The notes under the pieces: generated by a model | What the model was told of the DNA's origin: nothing | The model's database searches: none | The model's input: only the letters and a program-made list of their open reading frames with translations | In this document: piece after piece, positions 54,842 to 64,000 of the stretch | Layout of the letters: every line of letters begins with the position of its first letter | Numbering within the stretch: position 1 is the first letter of the stretch | Program-made: the position numbers and the translations under genes | DNA from: Pseudeuparius sepicola | Lineage: Eukaryota; Arthropoda; Insecta; Coleoptera; Anthribidae | Direction: 5' to 3' | Length of the DNA: 64,000 nucleotides | Assembly: GCA_963920635.1 (NCBI GenBank) | Contig: OY987298.1 | Coordinates: forward strand, 131,201,735-131,265,734

Positions 54842-56336
54842 CAGTGGCGTGCCCAGAAATTGTATCTGGGGGGGGGGGTTCGGGGGTTAAGCGAATGGAG
54901 GTTTAGGGGAGGGAGAATGGGAGGGAGGGAGAAAAATCTAACACTGGTAGTCAAAAAATATACTAAAAATTAAAAAAAAATATTCTTAAAAATTAACAAA
55001 ACTGATTTTAATAAACCTACAATCCAAAATCAAGTTTTCGTTTTTTGGATTTGGCCTTGGACTAAGAGTTCCGACTACTACCCGACCTGAAAACATCCCA
55101 TATAGCATCTAAATTTTTTTGAATATACAAAATAAGTTCCTAATGTGCAAAAAATATTCCCGGATATTTATAAAACATTGTTAAAATATTTTACGAAATA
55201 TGTTCAGTAAGTGCATAATATAACCAAGATATTTGTTAAGCGCAGATACAAATATATTAGATGAATGTCCAAATGATGTATATTTCCACAATATCTTGTG
55301 TAACATATTCCTAACTTAGTGGTTCTTATAAATATTTACAAATTGAACATTTAACTTAAATACATTACAGGCACGTTCACCTTGAGAATGTGCAATTTTG
55401 GAATATTGCTGGAACATGTTAAATAGTATATTCACACAGCAAATATCTTATGAATGTTCACAAATGGTTGTATATAAGACATTCACGATATACTTATCTT
55501 ATCAATGTTCACGAGTGGCGATAACTGGAATATCATGATGTCCCCGAGACTCTAGCTTACACTATTTTTAGCTAATATTTCCAAGTACGTCGATGGCTCA
55601 GTTGCTCAGAGCGTTGAACTTGTAAATCGATGGTCGTAGGTTCGAACCCTGCACCCGACGTTAGCGTTTTTTTTTATTTTATAATTTACACGTGAATATT
55701 AAATGGATATACATAGAACATACAAAAATGCTTCTGAAGTTTCAAATTAATCTTCAATGAATATTTGTGGATATTTATAATACGTGAAATAGTACCTTCA
55801 AAAGGCAAACACCTGAATGTTGCCTGAATGTTCAGATAATGTTTCTACAGTTTTTATGAATATTCCTACAATATGCATGTTCTCTGAAAAAATATTATCA
55901 GAATATTCCTCCAATGTAATTTTGCTATATGGCATTAGCCTCGCGACACCGCGGCGAGTTATTTTCCCGAAAACCTGTTTGCCCCGAGTCCCGATTGACC
56001 CCAGCGAAGCGTCCCGATTCGTCCCATTTGACGGTACAGATGTATTTGATCATCTGTATTCTGTACCCCTACTCCTGTAGCTACGCCGCAGAAGGAGAAC
56101 TGTACAGTGCAATTATTATCATTATCCGAATATCCGTTTTTAGACTACAATGTGTGCATTTGTTTTAACTCATAAAAGATAACATTTTTGTTTAATAGAG
56201 GAGTTTAGTAGAGTAGTTTTTCGGTTTTTCTTTTGTTCTCCATTTTTTTCTTCACTCTTAGTTTGAAAATTTAACCTGCTTGGGGGGGGGGGGGGGGGTT
56301 TGAACCCCCGAAACCCCCCTCATGGGCACGCCACTG
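54842..56336. mobile_element. hAT-type element containing a tRNA-like sequence
   Basis: The ends read CAGTGGCGTGCCCAG and the complement of GGGCACGCCACTG. An exact 8-bp target duplication AGAACCAC lies at 54834-54841 and 56337-56344. Both ends carry long G runs. The interior is AT-rich with many GAATATTC-like and ATGTTC motifs. There is no transposase. Confidence 0.85.
55588..55660 (+). tRNA. tRNA-like sequence (TGT anticodon position), probably a SINE head or pseudogene
   Basis: The D-arm GCTC/GAGC, a seven-base anticodon loop CTTGTAA, a five-base variable loop and a T-arm GTAGG-TTCGAAC-CCTGC all fold. A-box and B-box (GGTTCGAACCC) promoter elements are present and a T9 run follows at about 55667. 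The acceptor stem pairs only over its first five bases (CGTCG/CGACG) and then breaks, so a working tRNA is doubtful. Confidence 0.5.
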
Positions 56337-56699
56337 AGAACCACCATAAGCGGCTGGGCCTAGTCAGAGAGTGAAATAGGATTATTTATGTGGAAGATTG
56401 TTCTCTTGCATATCTGAGAAGGGGGTTAGGTTGAGTTTCCGCTTTCGTGAAGTTTTTCCGAGAGAGTTCCTTGATAAAATCGTTAAATCGTTAATAACTA
56501 ATAAAATTATAGTACTATAGCACGTAGATGTTTGATTACATCTCACCGCCATGGCCATACTAACATTCTATATAATTGCCCTTCCCTGTTTTAATTATGT
56601 GATACAAGGGTCATACATGGCCGTCTGACTCGTCAAGCACCGATTCATAACTACTCCTATAGGTTACTAGCTTAATAATTTTAAAAGTAAATATGTGAG

Positions 56700-57010
56700 T
56701 CCCCGAAACCGCAACACCTGATTGCGAACAGAAGCCCCGCGACCACGAGTCCGACCACACTTTAACTCAGACGTGCTTATCAACCGAGAGCCCATTGTAA
56801 TGACCTCCCCAATCAACCGCCCGGAATCGGCTATTCCGCCTGTTTTGCATGAAAGCAATAAATCCGCCCGCGGTAATTGGGGACAGCACCGGCTGGGAAT
56901 GTCCCCGGACGGCGATAAATTGAGATATCCAGCCGTGTAATTGGCGGGACTTAGCGGAACCGAAGCGCCTCTGGTGCATTTCTGGGAAATTAGCCGTGAA
57001 TGGAATGAAA
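56700..57010. other. GC-rich island without recognisable coding
   Basis: About 300 bp with high G+C within AT-rich surroundings. It contains homeodomain-type ATTA/TAATTGG sites and has long open frames on both strands (56667-57146 minus, 56722-56940 plus) that resemble no protein. A conserved regulatory element or an orphan exon are both possible. Confidence 0.3.
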
Positions 57011-57443
57011 TTTTTGCCATTCTGATTAAGGTGCCATTTTCACACATACCCAAGGGAGCATGATTTTGGTGTTTATTTTTAAAATTATTAGGTTTTTCAA
57101 AAAAACATTTAGACAAAGAAACATCCAAATCTGATATGGCTTGCAAAAATAACGTACCTACCTACCTATAGCGTATTTCTTCTTCTGTTCAAATATAAAA
57201 TTACTAGAAAATACATTGTTTCTGCAAGGATCAGATTTGGCTAGTTTTTTTCCAAATACATGCAATATCTAGATATAATACTTATATAGAGTTTGGAATG
57301 CATTTGGTACTTTGAAAAAGTTAATAATTTTAAAAGTACCTAGGATCCTATGAAGTTATATGGTACATTTTACAAGATTGAAATTAGATCATCTCTAACT
57401 TAGTAGCTCAGAATGGTAGGTACTAATCAATTAGGAGAATATA

Positions 57444-59041
57444 CACTCACAAACAAAAATATTGCATATTTTATTTTAAGTGATTATTTTTATTTAATTT
57501 TTTGTTGTTCAACATTTGTTGTGATTTTTATTGCTAAATGGAGTGTTTTACGTATAGTGCCATTTATTTCGGATAAAATAATGCTCAGATATAGTCTTTA
57601 TAGCCAAATAGGCAATCGTATTAAAAATTTCAAACATAACATATCATAGTGTGCCTTGGTGACTAATAGCGTCTGCTTTGTTATTTGTTGTTACTGAAAT
57701 GTCATTCCGAGTGCTTTATTTCTTGTTTCTGTAGTTTCGGTTAGTGAGATGCCACATTTAAGCGAGTTAGATTCTGTTAAAATTGTTACTTTAGCCAATG
57801 AGGGTTGTAAACAAGAACATATTGCACGGAGATTGCATATCAATCTATCGACTGTTTCTCGTATAGTTAAACGATACAGTGAGACTGGAGAATACAAAAG
57901 GCGACCTGGGCAAGGACGTAAAAGATGTACTACACCAAGAGATGACCAATATTTGAGAATTAAATCTTTGCGAAATCGTGCCCTAACTGCTCCGCATCTG
58001 AAAAATGAATTACTAATTACAAGACAAGTCAACGTAAGTGTTAAAACGGTAATAAGAAGACTCAAGGAAGTTGGTTTAAATCCAAAACGTCCTGCCAGAG
58101 TTCCTAGGCTTCTCCCACGTCACAAGACTAGATGGTTACAATTTGCAAGAGCCCATGTCAATTGGAATGAACATCAATGGGGAAAAGTCCTTTTTACAGA
58201 CGAAACGAGAATACAGTTATGGAAGCCCGATGGAGGTGGTCGGGTATACAGAAGGTCTGGGGAACGTTTTACAGAATGCAATTTTGCACAAAACATAAGC
58301 TTTGGTGGAGGTTCCATTATGCTTTGGGGAGGAATTAGTTGGGATAATCGTACGGAGCTTATTGAGGTAAATTTAAGAATGAATGCTGACTGGTACATAC
58401 GCAATATCCTTGAAGAGCATGTTTTACCTTATGCTGGGTTTATTGGATATGGAAATTTTGTGCTAATGCATGATAATGCTCGCGCTCATGCTGCGAGAAC
58501 AGTAATCCAGTATCTTGAAGATGTCGGAATTGAGGCACTAGAGTGGCCAGCACTGAGTCCTGACGCTAATCCCATAGAACATCTATGGGACATCCTGAAA
58601 CGGAATATTCGAGCACGAAATCCAGCTCCTACATCAATTGCAGAGTTAAGACTTGCTGCACAGGAAGAATGGAATCGAATTCCACAAGAAACAATTAAAA
58701 ATATTCTGCGGAGTATGCCTAGGAGGATGCAGGCTATCGCTAGGGCTAGAGGAGGAAATACCAAGTATTAATTTGTTAAGATGTTGGCTTAAATCATTAT
58801 TATATCGTCGTTATTGTTACCCTTTCTAATTAAATGTTATATCAAAAATCAGACTATTTTACAAGGTTCTCTACGAATCTGTTGCAAAGCTTTAATATGT
58901 CATTTATTTTACCACAATTTAAGTAGAACACTCCTGTGTAAGGCATTTAGCAATAAAAAACACAAAAAAATGTTGAACAACAAAAAATTAAATAAAAATA
59001 ATGACTTAAAATAAAATATGCAATATTTTTGTTTGTGAGTG
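57444..59041 (+). mobile_element. Tc1-type transposon, apparently intact
   Basis: 1598 bp between TA target duplications (57442-57443 and 59042-59043). The ends are CACTCACAAACAAAAATATT and the complement. Inverted similarity extends about 100 bp inward with few changes. The single transposase frame is complete, which suggests recent activity. Confidence 0.93.
57749..58771 (+). CDS. Tc1 transposase, DD34E
   Basis: 340 residues, the usual size for Tc1 transposases. The N-terminus holds a paired-like helix-turn-helix (residues 5-45, GCKQEHIARRLHINLSTVSR) and a second HTH after the GRPR-like motif (PGQGRKR, 53-59). The catalytic triad is D151 (LFTDETRI), D242 (MHDNARAH) and E277 (PDANPIEHLW), with 34 residues between the last two. 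A glycine-rich box (SFGGGSIMLWGGI, 184-196) is present. The start is the first ATG, 306 bp after the element end. There is no frame break. The protein excises and reinserts the element at TA sites in the nucleus. The 124-codon minus-strand frame opposite it is a shadow. Confidence 0.95.
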   Translation: MPHLSELDSVKIVTLANEGCKQEHIARRLHINLSTVSRIVKRYSETGEYKRRPGQGRKRCTTPRDDQYLRIKSLRNRALTAPHLKNELLITRQVNVSVKTVIRRLKEVGLNPKRPARVPRLLPRHKTRWLQFARAHVNWNEHQWGKVLFTDETRIQLWKPDGGGRVYRRSGERFTECNFAQNISFGGGSIMLWGGISWDNRTELIEVNLRMNADWYIRNILEEHVLPYAGFIGYGNFVLMHDNARAHAARTVIQYLEDVGIEALEWPALSPDANPIEHLWDILKRNIRARNPAPTSIAELRLAAQEEWNRIPQETIKNILRSMPRRMQAIARARGGNTKY

Positions 59042-59226
59042 TATTAAACTATACTATAACCTCTTCATTTTGTATAACTTGAATTTGAAGAATTTTTGTA
59101 AGACCTGGCAAATATCATACACTTTGTTCGCTTGTTATAGCTGAGGGAATCACACAGGAGCTTGAATTTTTTAATCTTCTTTAAAATATTTTGAAATTCC
59201 TTACATTTTTTATGACTTGTCAAAAA

Positions 59227-59354
59227 CGAATTAACATCACGGCTATAGTTCCATATTCTAAAAAGTAGATGGCGCCTATGGTCAACAATGTATTTTGCAG
59301 AGAACTGTCAAACATGACAGCCGTGAGCAGTCTTTATTAATTCGTCAGTCAACG
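59227..59354. mobile_element. MITE copy 3 (ACGGCTATAG family), shortened
   Basis: It shares CACGGCTATAGTT, GATGGCGCCTATGGTCAAC and GACAGCCGTGAGCAGTCTTT with the copies at 15647-15832 and 10477-10659. It lacks about 50 bp of the middle. Confidence 0.7.
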
Positions 59355-60962
59355 ATAGTATCATTTCGGAGACCAATTTTGTAATTTATACAAGATATGG
59401 ATATGGATGTAGAAAATAGTAGGTAGTTATCAATTACTAATAGCTTTCATGAATTTTTTTCATCAGTAACGTAATAGCAGCATTGGATTCTACGTAAAAA
59501 AGTGCTTTAGAAATGTTTTTACAGAAATACAATATTTTCAACCTAAAAAAAGTTGCGGCCACTTTTCGAAAACGCACATAATGTAGGTATATTCGAATGT
59601 TTATCATATAAAATGAGCCTGAGACACCGATATCAGGTTTCGTCCATCTCCTTTAAAAATAGAAGTTTCCCTTTAAAAGTGTCCAATTTTATACCACCCT
59701 GTACACTGTACAATGTCAAATATGATTTCATATGGATTTTTTTTAAATTTTGATGTTGCCAGTTATTTTTGCTTAAGAAATATTCACAAATGACGTGCTC
59801 AAAAGCAATCACCTCATTTTTCTTGCCTGGCATATGGCATTATTTTCTAAAATTTAGAAATTTGTTTTAGAGAAAAGTTGTTCGTCCTTCAATTTTATAC
59901 CACTATACTACATTTATTTATTAACTTTTTTTTAAACACATTTCATTCAAATGAATGTCAGTAAACCTGTATATAAAATCATTCAATTTTACTACGTTCG
60001 CTGTTTTTATTTATGCATTTTCATTATTAAATGATGTCGTTTTCATCCCAGTAGCCACTCGTAGATGGCCCTCTTCCCTCTAAGTTTTTCTGTATTAACG
60101 TCAGTCGCCATTGAAATACCTAAAGATTTAAGATGAAGGTAAAAAAAATATATTTTAAAAAGTAATGACGGATGTTTTTATGCTATCTTATACTAATACT
60201 AATGCGTAGTGTACAAAAAAATTTTTTTTTCTACACCTCTAAAATCTGCTGAAGGGGTATAAAATTGAAGGAGAACAACTTTTCATATAGGTACCTACAA
60301 CCTTTTTCCAAATTTTCCAAGTGCTATTTTCAGCATTTTTTGTAATTCCACATTTGACAAATAAAGAAAATAACGTCGTTGTTTTATAATGCAACATTTG
60401 ATAAAGTTTTTAAGGAAAAACAATTGGCTACATTAAAGTTTTCTTAAACCGAACAATAATAGTTATTTGTGTGCCTACCAAAAGGAACTGAAGTTCAACT
60501 TTTTAAAATGAACGTGGATTTTAGCTGCCGAAGCCTGTAGGGACGAGGCAAATAAACCACCACGTGAGTTACAAATAGGAAATTCAGTGGACACATTATA
60601 GTTTTCTAAATCGGACAAAAGAAGTTTTATGAGGAAAAATAATTTAAAGAGGGTTACCCATCCATATCCATGTACCGACCGCGTGCGCTGTCGTTGCTTT
60701 GCCTCTATATTATAAATCGCTCTACCTAAATCGAGCACGTAGCAGTACAGCGCTACTGATTTCCAGGCGTCCTCTGGCTACTCTCTCGCAGTATAAATAG
60801 AAAATATCATTGATGTTCAAACAGACCAAAATAATTATACTGAAAGATTGCGTTGTTATACATATTTGATACCTACCTACATAAAAAAGAGGCCCCTATA
60901 GTAATATTTGAAGTGTGATTAGATGAAAACTGAAAAGGCTCGGAAGAAGTGGAAAGGAACAT
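59355..60962. other. Gene-free stretch with a loose inverted repeat
   Basis: AAAGTTGTTCGTCCTTCAAT with TTTATACC (about 59872) pairs with GGTATAAAATTGAAGGAGAA with CAACTTTT (about 60256), which suggests a degraded palindromic element. No gene was recognised. Confidence 0.4.
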
Positions 60963-62768
60963 CCCAAGCAGCATTTTTAGTCGCCGTTACGTTCCGGCGA
61001 CTTTTGTTTGCAACTTTAAAGTTGTGATTACTACTGATAGGGACGTAATTACTACGTTCCTATTACGTCCCTGCGACCAAAATGGGGAACATTTTGAGGG
61101 TGATAGATACGTAACGGCGACCACCTAGCAACTTACACCGCTACGACGCGCTTACGTCATGGAGACGTAGCAGCGTGGTCACCGCTACTTTGTTGGATTT
61201 GTTTGTTTCTTTACATTCGCGTCCTCGCTTTGTCTTTGTCTAAATAATTAAAAAGTATTCTAGCCCAGCATCTTCCGTCATTTTTCAATATCCGTGGAAA
61301 ATGGAAGTCCCTAATATTTATTTTTATAACTTATATCTATGAATATGGTAGATATAAGAAAGGTATTAATTTGCTGATTTTTTGACGTTGCTAGATTCAA
61401 GAAACTAAAACGATTGAAAATTTTCTGTCAAACATAACATTGATAGATTGAAAAGTAACAACGCGCCCTCTCAAAATGCATGTTTTAACACTTTTTTTTT
61501 TCGGGAAGATAAATTACGAAAATGTGCGAAATTACCTAAAAATGCTGAAAAATGCTTTTTTAATATTTCTATAAGTTATACGAGTTCATTTTTGCTCATT
61601 TTTCTCTTTTTTGGGACAATTTTGAAGAAATAACTATTTCAGTACCAAAGGAAATTGACATTTGATATTAATGGCGTCTATCATTTTATAAGAAAATATG
61701 GAGTAATTTTCAGTAATTACTTCTAAGTATTATTTACGTTAAAATGGGTGTTTGGGGGCTTTGCCACTTAACTGGTAGTAACGGCAATTAGACTTTTTTC
61801 ACTTTAAGGTAATTCCTACCTTTAGGACGAAAATTAGTTTTATATATTTTAAACTCTAAAGTCCCAATTACTACAAGAGGACTTCAAGGTTCCAGAAGCC
61901 TCGTTTAAGTTCCGAATGCTACTACTAGGTTCCATTTGAAACTTTAACCTATAATTTTTATATGAGAGTGTTATTTTCAGCCGGTGTGTTTTGTGCTATA
62001 TTTCGAAATGTTGATATTTAAAATTGTAGCCACTCAAGAGAAGCGTTTTGTAATTTTGTATTGAAGACAGGTGCTCGTGTTTCGATTCGTTTCATCCAAC
62101 TGCTGCTTTAATTTTCTATAAAATGTGAATGTGTGTCTATAATTTTTCTTCTTTCTAATGGCTGACATTTTCATCACTTCGCAAAAACTACCGAATCCTT
62201 CAAACGATTGTAAGGAACTAAATGCAGTTTCCATTTTGGTCCCTATAGAAGTGACAGTTACTTTAAAGTATTTTTTTGTAGTAATTGGAACTTTCTAGTA
62301 ATTTTAAAATGGAGTGGGAAGTAAAACTTACCATACAGTAGTTTTCTCGAGTAGCGGAAAAGTTAATTCCACTTTAAATATGACTATATAGTTCCGTAAC
62401 TTTGGAGGTATTTCTAAAGTCGCTAAGATGTAGAAGTTACTTTCACCGTTACCATAAAGTAATAAAAATTTTAAAGTGATAAACAAGTAACACAACAAAG
62501 TAATTGCGACCATTGAATATAACTTTAGAGTTAACGTGACTTTAATGTAATTTTGCATAGTAGCAATTCCGTTCCAGATACTTCAAAAACTACTTAGAAG
62601 TACTGAAACCATAAAGTTCCAACTTGTAGTAATAATTACTACAGAATTACTCATACTTTCTAAATATAAGTAATAAAAACTAATAAGTCGATTTTTAAGT
62701 AATAATTACGTAATAAATACTTATTCAAAGTTCCCATCTCAGTTACCGCAACTTTAATGCTGCTTGGG
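60963..62768 (-). repeat. 1.8-kb interspersed repeat, copy 2
   Basis: Inverted relative to 11343-13103 and about 90 percent similar, with the same CCCAAGCAGCATT ends. It differs by small indels, including about 40 bp extra around 61110-61155. Confidence 0.75.
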
Positions 62769-64000
62769 ATGTTACAGAAGCAACAAATCTACTGGTCTTT
62801 AAACAAAACAACGAAGAGATCAGTCAGCCTATTGTCGACATACCTATACCTACCTATAAAGCTGGTTGTGTAATTATCACTTGTTGAATTAAAAAACGAT
62901 TTAGTGATTTAGCATGCATGGATAAGCTTTATCTTTGTGAATAACGATATTCCTAATATATTACCTACGCGTATGCTAATGAACAATTTCAACGCCTTAA
63001 TACAGCATACCAATTTATTATTCAAATATGGCTTGTAGATATTCCGCTCGAATGAAGACGTTTCATATGCGAAATTAAGTGCTAAATTGTGTTACTCTTA
63101 TTTGCCCCGTTTACATGATCTCGTTTTGAAACCAACACTCAGTTTGCTATGTTCTGGACACCTGAATAATTCAGAGGTATAGAGTTATGTAAATCTCGTC
63201 CTGAAGCATTCGATGTGTTTTCTTCTGTTGATCATTTTAACATATTTTCGCTAGAGCCAAACTTTTTTTCAGTACCCGAACCTGTTGATCAGTACCTACC
63301 TATACATTTTCAACGTAAACTAATTATTTAGACACGTAGTTAATTATGCAGAACACATGAAACCAGGTGACACAGCAGAAATTTTGGTGTTGGAGCAGGT
63401 TCTCTGTAAAAAAGTTTCCGGGCGAGTGGCGGTCCTTAAATTTTGAACATGACAGTAACAAGTCTGAGGCGAGCCATAAACCTTAGCTGATGTTGACTAC
63501 TTATTAGGTTTTAGTCGCGTGCGTATTGAGATTGCGAGTTACATTTTTATAAAACATATATACCTATAGGTATGTTTTTTATTATTGCAATGCTGGTATC
63601 ATATTAGTTAATAAAATCGAGAATGATCTTGAAATTGCCCAGTTCGTTTCCACTTCGGACTGAGATCAATCCGTCGTGTCGCCGTTATTATGGTATTTTA
63701 AATATTAGATTCCTTTTTTACAATATATATTTATAGCCACTGACTTTTCTTTGTGATATTTTTGTTTTTATTTTAGTATTTACACTTACTTAGAGTTCAC
63801 GTTTTTAGTTCCATTTTTTTAAATAAATAATATTTTTGTATTTTTATATAATCAATATCCCCCCTGGAAATAAAATCCTGGTTACGGCCCTGCAACTATT
63901 TACCTTAGCCGCGTTCCTTTTGCCCCTACCCTGAGAACTTTAGCTCAATTGTTAGCCGAGCCACTCAGTTTGTTTTTTTCCGTCAAAGGGTCATTTTCCC
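62769..64000. other. Gene-free end of the window
   Basis: No exon was recognised. GGTTACGGCCCTGCA near 63880 looks like a single hAT-type terminus without its partner. Confidence 0.4.

Noticed and set aside
56667..57146. 159-codon minus-strand frame
   Set aside because: It crosses a GC-rich island where stop codons are rare. There is no family match, and a competing frame is open on the other strand.
57691..58065. 124-codon minus-strand frame
   Set aside because: It is the shadow of the Tc1 transposase gene.
1..64000. CRISPR arrays, operons, riboswitches, bacterial terminators
   Set aside because: Gene structure with introns and transposon content is clearly eukaryotic. The repeats found are tandem or palindromic transposon parts, without spaced direct repeats.

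Overview
The window is a piece of an insect-type nuclear genome: AT-rich, with introns of GT-AG and GC-AG type and long non-coding stretches packed with DNA transposons. Transposon content and the frequent tagg/cctacct motifs hint at a beetle or another holometabolous insect, but the species cannot be fixed from sequence alone. There are no bacterial features (no operons, Shine-Dalgarno sites or CRISPR arrays).

Only two host genes can be assembled. (1) Myg1, a DHH-family 3'-5' RNA exonuclease, lies on the minus strand from 23303 down to 6330. Its six exons join in frame to a 346-residue protein. Intron 3 (8458-22752, 14.3 kb) and intron 4 (6808-8284) are almost entirely transposon sequence. 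(2) A calcium-regulated NADPH oxidase of the NOX5 type lies on the minus strand from 36382 down to 30721. Seventeen exons join in frame to 1058 codons covering EF-hands, the haem-binding membrane core, and the FAD and NADPH sites. The first exon(s) with the start codon were not found.

The main discovery is at 13466-18059, inside Myg1 intron 3. A Tc1/mariner-superfamily (IS630-type) DNA transposon with 662-bp terminal inverted repeats and a TA target duplication has had the middle of its transposase gene replaced by a genomic copy of the last five exons, introns and 3' flank of the NOX gene 15 kb away (donor 30338-32482, copy 14785-17312). The copy is nearly identical to the donor. The transposase reading frame runs in frame into the NOX exon, and every downstream splice site is kept. 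The element therefore holds a predicted 504-codon chimeric gene: transposase N-terminal half plus the NOX NADPH-binding region. The transposase C-terminus survives beyond the captured block (17313-17408).

Region by region: 1-6.3 kb is gene-free with one palindromic MITE (2.5-3.6 kb). 6.3-23.3 kb is Myg1 and its transposon-filled introns, including the capture element and a pogo/Tigger-like element with a psq-HTH, DDD and PHD-finger transposase (18.3-22.5 kb). 23.5-30.3 kb holds an inverted repeat upstream of Myg1, a hAT element with a second hAT MITE nested in it, and a palindromic element interrupted by another. 30.7-36.4 kb is NOX. 36.4-64 kb is gene-poor: a cluster of pogo-like MITEs (40.5-43.2 kb), palindromic elements, a foldback element with hammerhead-like motifs (46.8-47.4 kb), a MULE-like MITE with a 9-bp target duplication nested in a mariner MITE (49.4-50.9 kb), a broken THAP-domain gene (53.1 kb), a hAT MITE holding a tRNA-like sequence (54.8-56.3 kb), an apparently intact Tc1 transposon (57.4-59.0 kb) and the second copy of a 1.8-kb repeat (61.0-62.8 kb).
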